DNA of 48,652 nucleotides, from positions 1 through 48,652 of the IMG/VR virus record IMGVR_UViG_3300020454_000021; one strand, 5' to 3'. Of the stretch, positions 1 to 10,443 are shown in pieces. The number at the start of each line of letters is the position of its first letter. Within the stretch, counting starts at the first letter, position 1. The DNA comes from a virus. The position numbers were made by a program, and so were the translations under genes. A model generated the notes under the pieces. The model searched no databases. It was given only the letters and a program-made list of their open reading frames with translations, and was not told where the DNA came from.

Positions 1-116
1 CTAACAACACAAGTCAGCAAACGACTGGACAGAGTGACCCTCCTTCTAATAATAACGATTCTGGTGGTAGCGGGTCTTCGGGATCAGGTGGGAGTGGATA
101 TGGAGGAGGATACTAA
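1..116 (+). CDS. C-terminal end of an unidentified protein (partial)
   Basis: An open frame enters from the left edge and ends in TAA at 114-116. The visible 37 residues are low complexity: Asn/Gln/Thr-rich, then Gly/Ser-rich, finishing GYGGGY. The stop overlaps the ATG of the next gene (TAATG), so the two are probably co-transcribed and translationally coupled. The next gene is spike-like, so a baseplate or tail protein is plausible, but the fragment has no diagnostic domain. Confidence 0.7.
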   Translation, partial: NNTSQQTTGQSDPPSNNNDSGGSGSSGSGGSGYGGGY

Positions 117-835
117 TGTCTGAAAGACCAGTTGAGTCGCAAAATTGGGATAGACGAAGGTTTATATCTTTAGGTCCAGATTTTAGGATAGATGCTAATA
201 ATCCTAAGATGGGAAATAATGGAAACTTATCGTGGTTGATGTACGGTGCAAATGATGATGGAGATAAGTCAAGTATGTTCCAATGTAATGATGGAACACT
301 AAGTATTCATAGTGATAGAAAAATAGAAATTGCTGCTGGTGCTAATAATTCAAATGAAAAAGATCAAGACATAACTATAACTTCATTAAAAGGTGGAATT
401 ACTATCATAGCAAATGGTAATGGACAGGTTAAAATTAAAGCACCTAATATTCTTATAGATGCAGATAATGATGTTGATATTAAAGGAAAAAATATAAATT
501 TAGAGGCAAGAGGTGGAAAGGTAGATATAGGTGGATTGAAGGCTACTGTATCTGCTAAGTTAGGTAATCTTCCTCGAACAATGGGTATAGACTTTGCTAA
601 AAATGCCTTTGAAGGTAGTTTTGTTGGTGGTGACTTCTTAGCAGATAAGTTAGGTGGAGCATTACCAGAACTTGCTAATGTAGGAAATACCTTTGCTGGT
701 AAACTTCAATCTCAAGTAGCAGATCTTGATATAGCAGGTAACTTAGATAAGATTGATACAGGTGCTCTTCAAGATCAACTTAAGGGTCAACTTGATTCTA
801 GTCAGATAAAGAATCTATTAGGAGGTTTTGGATAA
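116..835 (+). CDS. Spike-like beta-prism structural protein (baseplate/hub associated)
   Basis: 239 aa. Residues about 60-145 alternate short hydrophobic/polar strands (KIEIAAG, ITIIANGNGQVKIKA, NILIDADNDVDIKG, NINLEARGGKVDIGG), the repeating I-x-I-x-A pattern of gp5/VgrG-type trimeric beta-prism needles. The N-terminus is short and charged. The C-terminal third is predicted helical with leucine/aspartate-rich segments (residues about 150-239). There is no lysozyme domain, so this is not a complete T4 gp5; it could be a separate spike or hub accessory. It starts at ATG 116 overlapping the upstream stop and is followed directly by the first giant fibre gene. The structural role is inferred from the repeat pattern and position. 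Confidence 0.6.
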   Translation: MSERPVESQNWDRRRFISLGPDFRIDANNPKMGNNGNLSWLMYGANDDGDKSSMFQCNDGTLSIHSDRKIEIAAGANNSNEKDQDITITSLKGGITIIANGNGQVKIKAPNILIDADNDVDIKGKNINLEARGGKVDIGGLKATVSAKLGNLPRTMGIDFAKNAFEGSFVGGDFLADKLGGALPELANVGNTFAGKLQSQVADLDIAGNLDKIDTGALQDQLKGQLDSSQIKNLLGGFG

Positions 836-3800
836 GTGGAAGAGGAAGGTAAGGATCTAACTATTATTGGAAAACCAACCGTCCAGAATGAGGATGCAAA
901 GTTTTACAAAGACGTTTATGTTTTTGGTAAATTATATTATGATTTTGATGGGGACGATAATCAATTTGGGGATCTTAATGTATTAGGTAATGCTATCTTC
1001 AATGGCATTAGTACGTTTAAAGGTGCAGTAAATTTTGATAACGAATTAAAAGAATTACAAGTAGGAATATTAACTGTTACTGATACTTTTAGAGTTGGTG
1101 GTGCAGATGGAAATCCAGAAGGTGCGAGTTTAATAATAAAAGAGAGTGATGGTAGATTAGGCTTAGGAACTTTAGATCCAACAAGAAGATTGGATGTTGT
1201 TGGCGACATGAGATTGAGTGCCAACTTATATGACTCAACTAATAATCCTGGTGTTTTAGGAGCATTTTTAACAAAAGATTCTCAAGGTATAAAATGGGTA
1301 GAATTTGAACCTTCATTCAGTGAAGGTATCTTTGTTTATAATGAAGAAACTCTTGTAGGTACTTCATCATTCCGTGGTATAAACTTGATTACCAGTGGTG
1401 GTGGATCTCTAAAAGAATTAGTAGAAGGTTCTGTAAACCCAAATAATGTAAATATCGCAGATATTGCGATTAGAACTTTTTGGGAAAAGAGACCTGCGGG
1501 ACTTGTAACTAACTCATATATTGGTATTGGTCTTACACTTCCACAAAATCATCTTCATGTTAAAGGTACTTCAAGATTCCAAGGAGATATAATTGTATTA
1601 GGTATTTCCAGTTTCTTCCAGAGGTCGGAATTTACTCAAGGATTTAATGCAACAGGTGCGGGTTCTACAATAGATGCTCCATTAAAAGTAACTGGAATAA
1701 CTTCAATACTTGATGATTTTACAGTTGGGGGAAATGGTCAAGGATTATTTGAAAATTCATTAACAGTTGAACGTGCTACTCAACTTGATGATACTTTATT
1801 TGTAGGAGCTGCATCTACCTTTATTGGAAATGTAATAGTTTCAGGTATATCTACATTTGAACAAAATATTGTTGTTGGTAAAGGTGCATCAATTACCGAA
1901 AATATACAAGTTGGAACTTCAGCAACTATATTTGGAACATTTGAAGTTGGTGCTGCTGGAACTTTCAAAGATAAGTTAACAGTAGAAGATGACGTAAAGT
2001 TTGAAAAATTACTTGATGTTGCAGGTGCAACTACTCTTTCAAATACTTTAACAGTTGCGAACAATACAACTCTTCAAAACCAATTGAATGTTATTAATGA
2101 TGTTGATTTTGATTCTGCATTAAATGTAGATGGAGATTCAACTCTTGAAGGAACATTAAAAGTAGGTCCTAACGGAACAGTAATTACAACAACTGGTATA
2201 GGATCGGTTGGTTTTGGAACTAATCAACCATCAAGAGATATTGAAATAAACAATAAAGATGTTTTCTTTAATCAAGGTGCAGTATATGATTCTGATAATA
2301 ATGTAGGATTTAATTCGACTACAACCTCTGAAGATGTAAGAGTTCCTAAATCAGTTTTTGCTTCAGTAGGTGTTGGTACAACTGGATTAATAGCACCTAG
2401 ATTTTTTGATGCTGCTGCATTACTCAGACAAAATGCTGATTTCATTGCTGCAGAATCAGTCGGATTTATTACAAGCACTGATTATCTAAATCCTAGTTTC
2501 TCTTTAACAACATCTAATTACAGAAATTGTAGAGATGATATTAAATCAATTTTATATTCTGTTGCAAATGATATAACAAGAGGAGGAAACTCACAAAGTG
2601 TTGGTGCTGGATTATCATATTATAATGGAAATACTTTATTGCATATTACTGGTACAGATGACAGTGGTTATTCTATTAAAGATGCAACTGTAACAGCAGT
2701 TGATTATGCTTCTAAGGTTGCAAAATATGTTATCAATAATTCTCCATATCCAAGATCATATCAGATAGATGCAATTGATAGTGATTATGCTGCATCTTCA
2801 AGATTGATTGAAGTTAATAAAGATTTTATTGCTACAGAGACAGTAGATAGAATATTAGCAACATACCCATCCCATAATATTACTGGTGGATCTCAAGCTT
2901 GTGTTGATGATGTTAAACAAGTATTAGATTCTGTAATGTATAATCTATCATTTAGTGGTAATGATAGAGTTTATGATGCTACCAAATATTATGTTGATGG
3001 AAGATTTGTAGCAGGAGAAGAGGCAGAAGTATTATATGGTTATACTCAAATGCTTGCGATTGTAAATGATGTTATAAGAAATAATACAGTAGCAAAAGTA
3101 TCCAGCACATTAAATACATTTACTCAAATAACTATAGGATCTGCTGCATCCCGTGTAGCTCAAGTTGCTTCAGTAACATCGTTAGTTGGAATCGTAACTG
3201 TTGGAGTTGGTCTTACAAGATTACCAGACACTAGAACAGATTCATATTCATTATTCTCTGCACAAGTAATTGATCAAGCAGTACTACCAGACTCTGCCAG
3301 AAATAGTAATCATGATCCAGAAGGATGTGCAAATGTATATTCTGCAATTAATACTCTTGTTGGTATTACCAGTACAATTGTTGGATTAGGTACTACGGGT
3401 GCACCAACAATAACTTATCCAGATAGTAAAGTAGTTTGGGCACCAAGAGGTGGAGATTCTAAAAATATAATTTATGTCTCCAAGTTTGGAAATGATGCTA
3501 ACAGTGGTAGAACAGAAGGAGATGCAAAGTTAACTATCGGTGGTGCAGCTGCTGTTGCACAACCAGGCGACACAATATATGTAAGATCTGGTGTATATTC
3601 AGAAAATAACCCAGTCGGTTTGAGAACAGATGTTAGTATAACTGGACAGGATCTTCGTTTAGTTACAATATATCCACAGAATGATGATGATATTTTCTAT
3701 GTTAGAAGAGGATGTCTTGTTGAAAACTTAAACTTTGCTTACAGTCAAGATCCATTAGATAACTTAGCACCAATAACAATCAGAGGTGGTTGTGTAGCAT

Positions 3801-5044
3801 TCCCTCCTCCTGCAGGAGTTGGTAGTGCAAGATCAGGATGTTTAGATATTGGTCCTGCTAATGAAGGTCCTAGTGGTAGATGGAGATCTCCTTACATTAG
3901 AAACTGTACAAACTTTATTACTGATAGTATTGGTATGAAGATTGATGGAAATCATGTAGGTTCAGCATTTACTGGGGCAGTAAATCCAGGACAAGATTTA
4001 AAGTCTATGGTTTGCGATTCATTTACACAATATAATGAAAATGGTATTGGAGTTTCTATTACCAATAATGCTTATGCACAGTTAGTTTCTATATTCACTA
4101 TTAATAGTGATATTGCTATATTCTGTAATACTGGTGGATCTTGTGATCTAACAAACTCAAACTCCTCCTTTGGTAACTTTGGATTAGTTGCTGATGGTGT
4201 TGGTAGAATTGACTTTACGGGTATAACAACAGTAGCAACAGTTGGTGGTGATTCTGATGTAACAACTTTAACAGGAGTTGCAGATACTATAGGTAATTAT
4301 AGAAGACCTTATAACGGACAAGCATTATACTTTAAGATTAATCTTGATGATTATGATGACACAACTGCTACAGGAATTATAACTGCACCGTTGCGTTCTT
4401 TAAGAAAAATTGATATACTGAATGGTGGTAGTGGATACAGTCAAGCAGCACCTCCTGCAGTTACAATTTCATCACCAGGTGGTCCTGAAGGAATTTCTGC
4501 TGAAGCTAGTGTAAATGTTAGTACTGCTGGAACTATTACTTCAATTGATGTTACTAACGAAGGCAGAAACTACTTACCTAATGAAGAATTAGTAATTTCA
4601 ATCGGTGGTGGTGGAGGAGGAATAGCAACTGCTGTAACTGAACCAATATACTTTACTGTTAGCGAAGCAACTGAACCTACACCAACTGTTGGTATTACGA
4701 CAGTAACTCTTGATCAGTTTATACCTTATAGTATTGGAGTTGGTGTAACTGCTGAAATGTTTAGAATTAGTAGAATATTAACCAGCTCACACTCCTTTGA
4801 ATATGTCGGTACAGGTGTAAACATAAATAGAGCGAACCCCTTTCAGGGTGGAGTTCCTATTCCTGAAAACGAGGTCGTTGCTACTAATGGTGCTCAAATA
4901 CCATTTACAAGTACCGACCAAGCTGGTAACTTCAAAATAGGTGAAGGTATCACAATTGATCAAACAACTTCAACGATTAGAGGTAGAGATTTCAGTCGGG
5001 CAATCCAAGCAGAAGTTACTCCCCTCATTTTAGCACTCAGATAA
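836..5044 (+). CDS. Giant tail-fibre/baseplate-type structural protein (1402 aa)
   Basis: Starts with GTG 836 directly after the previous TAA, with AGGAGG at 820-825 as ribosome binding site. Residues about 40-480 are fibre-shaft-like strand repeats (FNGISTFKG; LGLGTLDPTRRLDV). Residues about 525-780 contain two related helical repeats (QNADFIAAESVGFI and VNKDFIATETVDRI, each followed by a C-x-DD-[IV]-K motif). A parallel beta-helix, pectin-lyase-like region starts near residue 876 (IIYVSKFGNDANSG, then GDTIYVRSGVYSE) and runs to about 1150. The C-terminus (TDQAGNFKIGEGITIDQ) is a tail often seen in cyanophage fibre proteins. Such proteins form virion appendages that touch the host; which one is not readable here. 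Minus-strand frames inside it are shadows. Confidence 0.8.
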   Translation: MEEEGKDLTIIGKPTVQNEDAKFYKDVYVFGKLYYDFDGDDNQFGDLNVLGNAIFNGISTFKGAVNFDNELKELQVGILTVTDTFRVGGADGNPEGASLIIKESDGRLGLGTLDPTRRLDVVGDMRLSANLYDSTNNPGVLGAFLTKDSQGIKWVEFEPSFSEGIFVYNEETLVGTSSFRGINLITSGGGSLKELVEGSVNPNNVNIADIAIRTFWEKRPAGLVTNSYIGIGLTLPQNHLHVKGTSRFQGDIIVLGISSFFQRSEFTQGFNATGAGSTIDAPLKVTGITSILDDFTVGGNGQGLFENSLTVERATQLDDTLFVGAASTFIGNVIVSGISTFEQNIVVGKGASITENIQVGTSATIFGTFEVGAAGTFKDKLTVEDDVKFEKLLDVAGATTLSNTLTVANNTTLQNQLNVINDVDFDSALNVDGDSTLEGTLKVGPNGTVITTTGIGSVGFGTNQPSRDIEINNKDVFFNQGAVYDSDNNVGFNSTTTSEDVRVPKSVFASVGVGTTGLIAPRFFDAAALLRQNADFIAAESVGFITSTDYLNPSFSLTTSNYRNCRDDIKSILYSVANDITRGGNSQSVGAGLSYYNGNTLLHITGTDDSGYSIKDATVTAVDYASKVAKYVINNSPYPRSYQIDAIDSDYAASSRLIEVNKDFIATETVDRILATYPSHNITGGSQACVDDVKQVLDSVMYNLSFSGNDRVYDATKYYVDGRFVAGEEAEVLYGYTQMLAIVNDVIRNNTVAKVSSTLNTFTQITIGSAASRVAQVASVTSLVGIVTVGVGLTRLPDTRTDSYSLFSAQVIDQAVLPDSARNSNHDPEGCANVYSAINTLVGITSTIVGLGTTGAPTITYPDSKVVWAPRGGDSKNIIYVSKFGNDANSGRTEGDAKLTIGGAAAVAQPGDTIYVRSGVYSENNPVGLRTDVSITGQDLRLVTIYPQNDDDIFYVRRGCLVENLNFAYSQDPLDNLAPITIRGGCVAFPPPAGVGSARSGCLDIGPANEGPSGRWRSPYIRNCTNFITDSIGMKIDGNHVGSAFTGAVNPGQDLKSMVCDSFTQYNENGIGVSITNNAYAQLVSIFTINSDIAIFCNTGGSCDLTNSNSSFGNFGLVADGVGRIDFTGITTVATVGGDSDVTTLTGVADTIGNYRRPYNGQALYFKINLDDYDDTTATGIITAPLRSLRKIDILNGGSGYSQAAPPAVTISSPGGPEGISAEASVNVSTAGTITSIDVTNEGRNYLPNEELVISIGGGGGGIATAVTEPIYFTVSEATEPTPTVGITTVTLDQFIPYSIGVGVTAEMFRISRILTSSHSFEYVGTGVNINRANPFQGGVPIPENEVVATNGAQIPFTSTDQAGNFKIGEGITIDQTTSTIRGRDFSRAIQAEVTPLILALR

Positions 5045-5048
5045 TAAT

Positions 5049-6959
5049 ATGGCAGTCGCACCAGTCAATAAGTTTTTAACAGTTGCAGTTCCTGTAGCAC
5101 CAGGTCCGCAGAAACTCTATGAGGTTCCTACGGGAGTATCCTCAATTCTTCTGTTTGCTCAAGTATCAAATGTTGGTATTGGAGCATCTTATCCTGCAGT
5201 AACATTCTGGCATAGAAGAACTTCAAGAAGTACAGGTAATTTTAGAGATACTCGTGTTATAAGAGATATACAAGTTCCACCAAATGATGCAGTTGTTCTT
5301 ATTGATGGTCGTTTGGTATTGGAGAAGGATGCAATAAAAGTAGATGAAATATATGTTGATGCAAAACAAAGTGGTATAGTATCAGTTACAGGTGCGGTAT
5401 ATGATGAACCAAGTGGTATCGTAACAGTTACAACTTTAACACCACATAATTTTGGTGTCGGACAAGAAATAACTTTAGCTGGATTAGAATTTAAATGTCC
5501 TAGTGGTACAGGTATTACCACTAACTTCTTCCCAGATCCACAACAATCATATGTTGTTGATACGATTGTTAATGAGGTAGGTATATCAAAAACATTCTCT
5601 GCTAATATTGGTGGTGCTATTGGATATCCACATACTTACGTTGGTAATTCTGTTCATACATTTGTTAGTGCAGCAACCAGCTCAATAATAGCTGGTGGTG
5701 CATATAATCATAAGTTTGTACGTGCAACAGATGGTGCAGTTATTCAGGGTGGCGACTATAACCACACATTTGTAAGTGCAAAAACAGGAGCAGTAAAAGT
5801 TACGGGAGCTGGTAATGTTACTCCTACAGATGCTACTTATGATGGAGCAACTGGATTATTAGTAATTACAGCAAACTCCCATGGATTAACTGATTCAAAT
5901 ACAGTCGGAATTATTACTGATGGTATTACTTTTAAATGTACAATGGATGGAAATGCAACAGATCATGCATATCCAAGAAGAAGTGATCCAAATTATAATG
6001 CTTTTAATTTAGGAATTACAACATTTACAACTAATACATTCACTGTAAACGTAGGAATATCAAGTATTGTTAATTATAATGTTTCAAACGCATCTTATGC
6101 ACCAACAACAGGACAATTAACTCTTAATATTGGTACTCATAGTTTGAAGAGTGGAGTAACTACGACTGTACAAGGTGCAGAATATAGTCCTATTACAGGA
6201 ATCATGACAGTTACTATTGCTAATCATGAGTACTCTGCAGGAGAAAGAATAAAATTTGATACAGAGTCTCTAAGATTCAGTTGTACTACTGGTCCTGATA
6301 TTAAAGCATACCCAAGAGTAAATGATTATGCAAATAATAAATGGTTGCCTATCTCAAATATAACTACTAACACTTTTGAAGTTCAAGTATTAGGACCTAA
6401 TGGATATCCTTCTACAAGCACTGGTATTCATACTTTTGTTAATGCTGTAGGAGATATGAAGAAAGGTGGAGAATCAATTAAAATTGCTACAAATTCTCTA
6501 ACATTTACTTGTGACATGGATAATCATGCTTCAGAGCACTCTTATCCAAGAACAACAGATCCATATTATAATACTTCTATTCCTATTGTATCAACAACAT
6601 CAGATAGTATAACAGTTAATGTTGGTATCTCAAGTCTTGTATATCACACACCAACAGATGCAACATATAATCCTGCAAATGGAGATTTAGTGGTAACTAT
6701 TGGATCTCATAAATTAATGGTTGGAAAAAATGTTAAGATAGCAACTGGATCTATTGGATTTACTTGCGATAAAGATAACAATACAGTAACTAAATTCTAT
6801 CCAAGAGAAAATAAAGATCCTGCATATAATACTTCAGTTGCTGTAGGTGCTACGACTTTAAATACAGTAACACTTCAAATTGGTGCTCAGGCTGGTGGAT
6901 TAGTTGCACCATTACAAATGGAATTTCTTGCAAGTATACTAGAGAACAGTACAACATAA
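5049..6959 (+). CDS. Repeat-containing virion structural protein (636 aa)
   Basis: The N-terminal ~110 residues form a distinct domain ([17 protein letters not shown], then [20 protein letters not shown]), a beta-rich fold of the type found in phage neck or baseplate proteins. The rest is built from about five degenerate repeats of roughly 80-110 aa near residues 148, 296, 410, 487 and 571. Each has a strand ending F-x-C followed by a YPR-x-x-DP-x-YN motif or a relative of it, and threonine-rich strands ([13 protein letters not shown]). Paired F-x-C cysteines are unusual for a phage fibre. It lies 4 bases after the previous stop in the late structural block. Virion appendage is inferred from architecture and context. 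Confidence 0.7.
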   Translation: MAVAPVNKFLTVAVPVAPGPQKLYEVPTGVSSILLFAQVSNVGIGASYPAVTFWHRRTSRSTGNFRDTRVIRDIQVPPNDAVVLIDGRLVLEKDAIKVDEIYVDAKQSGIVSVTGAVYDEPSGIVTVTTLTPHNFGVGQEITLAGLEFKCPSGTGITTNFFPDPQQSYVVDTIVNEVGISKTFSANIGGAIGYPHTYVGNSVHTFVSAATSSIIAGGAYNHKFVRATDGAVIQGGDYNHTFVSAKTGAVKVTGAGNVTPTDATYDGATGLLVITANSHGLTDSNTVGIITDGITFKCTMDGNATDHAYPRRSDPNYNAFNLGITTFTTNTFTVNVGISSIVNYNVSNASYAPTTGQLTLNIGTHSLKSGVTTTVQGAEYSPITGIMTVTIANHEYSAGERIKFDTESLRFSCTTGPDIKAYPRVNDYANNKWLPISNITTNTFEVQVLGPNGYPSTSTGIHTFVNAVGDMKKGGESIKIATNSLTFTCDMDNHASEHSYPRTTDPYYNTSIPIVSTTSDSITVNVGISSLVYHTPTDATYNPANGDLVVTIGSHKLMVGKNVKIATGSIGFTCDKDNNTVTKFYPRENKDPAYNTSVAVGATTLNTVTLQIGAQAGGLVAPLQMEFLASILENSTT

Positions 6960-6960
6960 T

Positions 6961-9600
6961 ATGGCGAATAAGGAGAGATTTTTAAGTGGCAGAAGGAAAC
7001 TTGCACCATTAACTGGTTTAGGTACAGATCGTCATGTTTATTTGTCTCCTGAAGAAACAGAACCTAATTTAGGTTTTGTTGGAGAAAAAACACTTCCTAT
7101 AAGAGATGAATATTATCAGTTAGTTACTATTGAAAATGGTGGGCAATATGATCGTTATTGGCAGGTTGCTCCTTCAGGTATATTAACTACTGGTCTAACT
7201 ATTTTTGATGAAGGTGGAATAGTTGGTACTGGTAATAGTATTAGTAAACTTGATTTTGTTGGTAATATTGTAAATGTAACTGCAAATAATTTTGGATCAA
7301 TATCTACAATTACTATATCTCCACCAGGTAGTGCGAGTCAAATTATATTCAATGATGATGGTAGTTTTGCAGGAAGTCCATATCTTTTAGTTAATAACTC
7401 AGGAATAGTAACTGCAACAGATGTTTTTCAAATTGGTGTTGGTGGAACAATATTATCTTCTAAGACTAATGGTAATATTGGTATCGGAAGTGTTATACCA
7501 AAGTATGATTTAGATATTGTAGGAAATGTAAAAATTAGTGGAACTATCGTTGATGCTGCAGACGGGACAGGAAGTACGGGAGAACTTCTAGTCAAAACTG
7601 CTGCAGGTGGAATGCAATGGCAGACTGCAAACGCAGTTACCTCTGGTGCAGGTGGAACAATATCTCAAATTCAATATCATAGTGCATCAGGAACTGTTGG
7701 TGGTGCTGATGTTTTTTGGTATGATTATACAAATGATAGAATAGGAATAGGAACTCAGTTTCCAGAAGTTATATTTGAAGTTGTTGGTAGTTCAAAGTTC
7801 TCTGAAACTACTGAAACAAAAAATTTAGTAGTAACAGGTGTATCAAGTTTTGTAGGAGTATCAACTTTTAGTGATCAAATTGTAATTGGTGCTGCAGTCT
7901 CTACTTCAGATTTGACTGTGGATGGTGGATCATTTGTTTCAGGAATGTCTACTGCATCTATCTTTGATGGTAAAGTAAGTAAGAAAGCAATAACAGAACA
8001 AGTATTAACTACAAGTGCAGATGGTCAAAATGATTTACTATTATTATATGATGCAGGTAATGATAATGTTAGAAAGATATCTATTGAAGATGCTACTTTC
8101 CAAGGTCTTCAGGGTATTCAGGGACAACAAGGAACTCAAGGTTTACAAGGAACTCAAGCTGCACAAGGAATTACAGGATCTCAAGGTATAAGAGGTGCAC
8201 AGGGAATACAGGGATTACAAGGTATAGGTGCTGCAGGTGTTCAGGGTGTTCAGGGTATCCAAGGTATTCAGGGTGTTCAGGGTGTTCAAGGAACGCAAGG
8301 TAGACAGGGTAATCAAGGTAGACAGGGTAGACAAGGTACTCAAGGAACAACTGGAAACCAAGGTATACAAGGTATCTCTGGAGCACAAGGTAATCAAGCA
8401 TCTCAGGGTATCCAAGGTATTCAAGGAGAACAGGGTATCCAAGGTGCACAAGGAATACAAGGTAGACAGGGTTATCAAGGTATTCAAGGTGTTCAGGGTA
8501 TTCAAGGTAATCAAGGTCTTCAGGGTATTCAAGGAACAACTGGTGCACAAGGTGACCAAGGTATTCAAGGTATTCAAGGAATTCAGGGTGTTGGTGCTCA
8601 AGGTGTTCAGGGTGTTCAGGGTGGAGAAGGTCCTCAAGGACAACAAGGTGTTCAAGGTAGACAAGGTATTCAAGGTTATCAGGGTATTCAAGGTGTTCAA
8701 GGTATTCAAGGAGAGCAGGGTATCCAAGGTATTCAAGGTATTCAAGGTAATAATGGTGCTGATGGTGCTCAAGGTATTCAGGGTATACAGGGTATACAGG
8801 GTGGACAGGGAATACAGGGAGATAATGGTGTAGGTTCTCAAGGTATACAAGGTATACAAGGTCTTTTAGGTATTCAAGGACCAGATGGAACTCAAGGTGT
8901 TCAAGGTATTCAGGGTCTTCAGGGTATACAGGGTCGCCAAGGTGTTCAAGGAGATACTGGTGCAGGTAATCAAGGTATCCAAGGAATTACAGGATCTCAA
9001 GGTATTCAAGGATTACAGGGTAATCAGGGTATTAGTGGTGTTGTTGGTGGACAGGGTATTCAAGGTATTCAGGGAGTACAAGGTATTCAGGGTACTGGTG
9101 CAGTTGGTGGTGTTGTCACAGGTAGTATTGTATGGTATGCTGCGGATAAAGGTGGTGGAAATTATCCAACTCCTCCTTCTGGATTCTTATATTGTGATGG
9201 TTCTTCATATGGTAATGTAAGTAATTTCCCTGCATCTGGACAATATCAAGACTTATATAATGTTATTGGATTTCAATATGGTGGAAGTGGACAGAACTTT
9301 AATGTTCCCGATCTTCGTGGAGAATTTATTAGAGGATATGATGATAGTAAAGGTGTAGATAGTGGTAGAGCTTTTGCATCAAGTCAGCAACATCAATTCC
9401 AAACTCATACTCATGATATACCAATTCATGCTCTTGGAAATAGTGATTGGAGTGGTGGTGTTAATGATAGACCAGCTGCAGATGATTCTAGTTTCATCAG
9501 AAATGTTGAAGGTGGTACACCTAATGCTACAAATGGTGGAAACAATGGTTCAGAGACCAGACCACGAAATATTAATTTCTTGCCTATTATAAAAACATAA
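6961..9600 (+). CDS. Collagen-like tail fibre with C-terminal tail-collar domain
   Basis: 879 aa. Residues 1-110 have a short N-terminal domain; about 110-380 are fibre-shaft strands ([17 protein letters not shown]). Residues about 381-715 are an almost uninterrupted Gly-x-y collagen-like stretch, mostly G-I-Q, G-V-Q, G-T-Q and G-R-Q, expected to form a triple-helical rod. The last ~150 residues match the phage tail-collar domain ([20 protein letters not shown], then [16 protein letters not shown]), with HTHD in the tip and a C-terminus [13 protein letters not shown] typical of short-tail-fibre tips. It probably trimerises and contacts the cell surface. Proline is nearly absent from the y position while Gln is very frequent, as in several bacterial and phage collagens. 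The next gene follows a CATAAATA box. Confidence 0.85.
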   Translation: MANKERFLSGRRKLAPLTGLGTDRHVYLSPEETEPNLGFVGEKTLPIRDEYYQLVTIENGGQYDRYWQVAPSGILTTGLTIFDEGGIVGTGNSISKLDFVGNIVNVTANNFGSISTITISPPGSASQIIFNDDGSFAGSPYLLVNNSGIVTATDVFQIGVGGTILSSKTNGNIGIGSVIPKYDLDIVGNVKISGTIVDAADGTGSTGELLVKTAAGGMQWQTANAVTSGAGGTISQIQYHSASGTVGGADVFWYDYTNDRIGIGTQFPEVIFEVVGSSKFSETTETKNLVVTGVSSFVGVSTFSDQIVIGAAVSTSDLTVDGGSFVSGMSTASIFDGKVSKKAITEQVLTTSADGQNDLLLLYDAGNDNVRKISIEDATFQGLQGIQGQQGTQGLQGTQAAQGITGSQGIRGAQGIQGLQGIGAAGVQGVQGIQGIQGVQGVQGTQGRQGNQGRQGRQGTQGTTGNQGIQGISGAQGNQASQGIQGIQGEQGIQGAQGIQGRQGYQGIQGVQGIQGNQGLQGIQGTTGAQGDQGIQGIQGIQGVGAQGVQGVQGGEGPQGQQGVQGRQGIQGYQGIQGVQGIQGEQGIQGIQGIQGNNGADGAQGIQGIQGIQGGQGIQGDNGVGSQGIQGIQGLLGIQGPDGTQGVQGIQGLQGIQGRQGVQGDTGAGNQGIQGITGSQGIQGLQGNQGISGVVGGQGIQGIQGVQGIQGTGAVGGVVTGSIVWYAADKGGGNYPTPPSGFLYCDGSSYGNVSNFPASGQYQDLYNVIGFQYGGSGQNFNVPDLRGEFIRGYDDSKGVDSGRAFASSQQHQFQTHTHDIPIHALGNSDWSGGVNDRPAADDSSFIRNVEGGTPNATNGGNNGSETRPRNINFLPIIKT
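8101..9110 (+). repeat. Short-period DNA repeat encoding Gly-x-Gln collagen triplets
   Basis: About 1 kb inside the fibre gene consists of 9- and 18-base imperfect tandem units of the GGTATTCAA/GGTGTTCAG type. Such repetition favours slippage or unequal recombination, so rod length may vary between relatives. It also creates long false ORFs in the other frames (both strands), which should be ignored. Confidence 0.9.
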
Positions 9601-9603
9601 ATA
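9596..9603 (+). promoter_or_regulatory. T4-type late promoter box (CATAAATA)
   Basis: CATAAATA differs by one base from the T4 late consensus TATAAATA. It overlaps the stop of the collagen fibre gene and lies 38 bases before the next start. No -35 is expected for late promoters. Assigned by motif and position only. Confidence 0.45.
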
Positions 9604-9641
9604 GGTGTAATCAAACTTCTAGATAATTGTTATAAAAGGAT

Positions 9642-10184
9642 ATGGCAACCGTAACCTGTAAAACTTATGATGGTGTAGAACGCACTATTACCGTAGATGC
9701 TGAAAACACTTGCCCACTGTATAGTTACGGTGAGACTAATAAAGAGTTTATTGGTGTATTAGAAAAAGCATCTGCACCAGATAATCCCACATATTATAAT
9801 GCACCTGCATTTACTACTCCAGTAACACCACCTGAAGCAGAACTTAATAAAATTAGAGTATTTGATGAAGGTGCTCAAACTTGGAGTCAAATTGATGATC
9901 TCAGTGGAAATTATTATTCTGTTGATGCTGCAACAATAGGATCAGTTGTAATTGTTACAAGTCCATGGGGACCTGTTCCTGCAGGAGTAACCACATTTAC
10001 TCCACCTGTAATACTGCGTCAAACTGCATTATCATGGGACACAGCAACTGGAGGTGCTGATGCGGGAATAGGACTTACCAATGCATGGAGTATTGTTTCT
10101 ACTGCATCTACTCTAACCGCAGCACAAAAACTTGAAAATGTTGGACTTACAACTGCAGAATTAAGAACTCTTTTAGGGTTATAA
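9642..10184 (+). CDS. Uncharacterised protein, probably tail-fibre associated (180 aa)
   Basis: No family recognised. The N-terminus (ATVTCKTYDGVERTITV) looks like a small beta-domain with Cys5 and a second Cys at position 24. The middle is Pro/Thr-rich (PAFTTPVTPPEAELNKIRVF), and the C-terminus is a helix ending LTTAELRTLLGL. It follows the collagen fibre gene behind a late-type box and precedes an independent sigma70-like promoter, so it belongs to the late structural unit. It could be a fibre-tip protein or a chaperone, but nothing in the sequence decides this. An AAGGA lies very close to the ATG (one base), so the ribosome binding site is non-ideal. Confidence 0.55.
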   Translation: MATVTCKTYDGVERTITVDAENTCPLYSYGETNKEFIGVLEKASAPDNPTYYNAPAFTTPVTPPEAELNKIRVFDEGAQTWSQIDDLSGNYYSVDAATIGSVVIVTSPWGPVPAGVTTFTPPVILRQTALSWDTATGGADAGIGLTNAWSIVSTASTLTAAQKLENVGLTTAELRTLLGL

Positions 10185-10190
10185 TTACTG

Positions 10191-10219
10191 TTGACATAAT
10201 ACTCCTAGTGCTATATACT
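10191..10219 (+). promoter_or_regulatory. Sigma70-type promoter TTGACA-17-TATACT
   Basis: A consensus -35 TTGACA (10191-10196) is separated by 17 bases from TATACT (10214-10219), just after the stop of the preceding gene. It would start transcription near 10226 and drive the two small genes at 10242 and 10444. A host-like early promoter inside a late fibre cluster suggests an independently expressed early insert. Confidence 0.75.
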
Positions 10220-10241
10220 GGTAGTACTTTAGAAAACATGG

Positions 10242-10442
10242 ATGAAAGATCCTAATGAATTCGTTGATCGTGTGATCATAGACCTTTGCGCTAAGACATT
10301 TTTGTTACTTGGTAGCGAGTCTGATGAAAAATTAATACAATGCGACAATACGGATGAATTTTTGGGGGTATTGAAAGTCTGTAAAGAATACTTACCCACA
10401 GATAAAATTGAATATGCAGACCTATCGTTGAGTAATCAGTAA
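10242..10442 (+). CDS. Small hypothetical protein (66 aa)
   Basis: Starts at ATG 10242 (MKDPNEFVDRVI); an ATG four bases earlier gives only a 5-codon frame. It is acidic, predicted helix-strand-helix, with Cys16, Cys34 and Cys47. No family recognised. It is the first gene behind the TTGACA/TATACT promoter and ends one base before the start of the Phd-like gene, so the two form a compact operon between fibre genes. It does not resemble Doc, RelE or other common toxin partners. Confidence 0.6.
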   Translation: MKDPNEFVDRVIIDLCAKTFLLLGSESDEKLIQCDNTDEFLGVLKVCKEYLPTDKIEYADLSLSNQ

Positions 10443-10443
10443 A

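Noticed and set aside
8171-9220. Long ORFs in other frames and on the minus strand over the collagen repeat
   Set aside because: Low-complexity shadows of the short-period DNA repeat.
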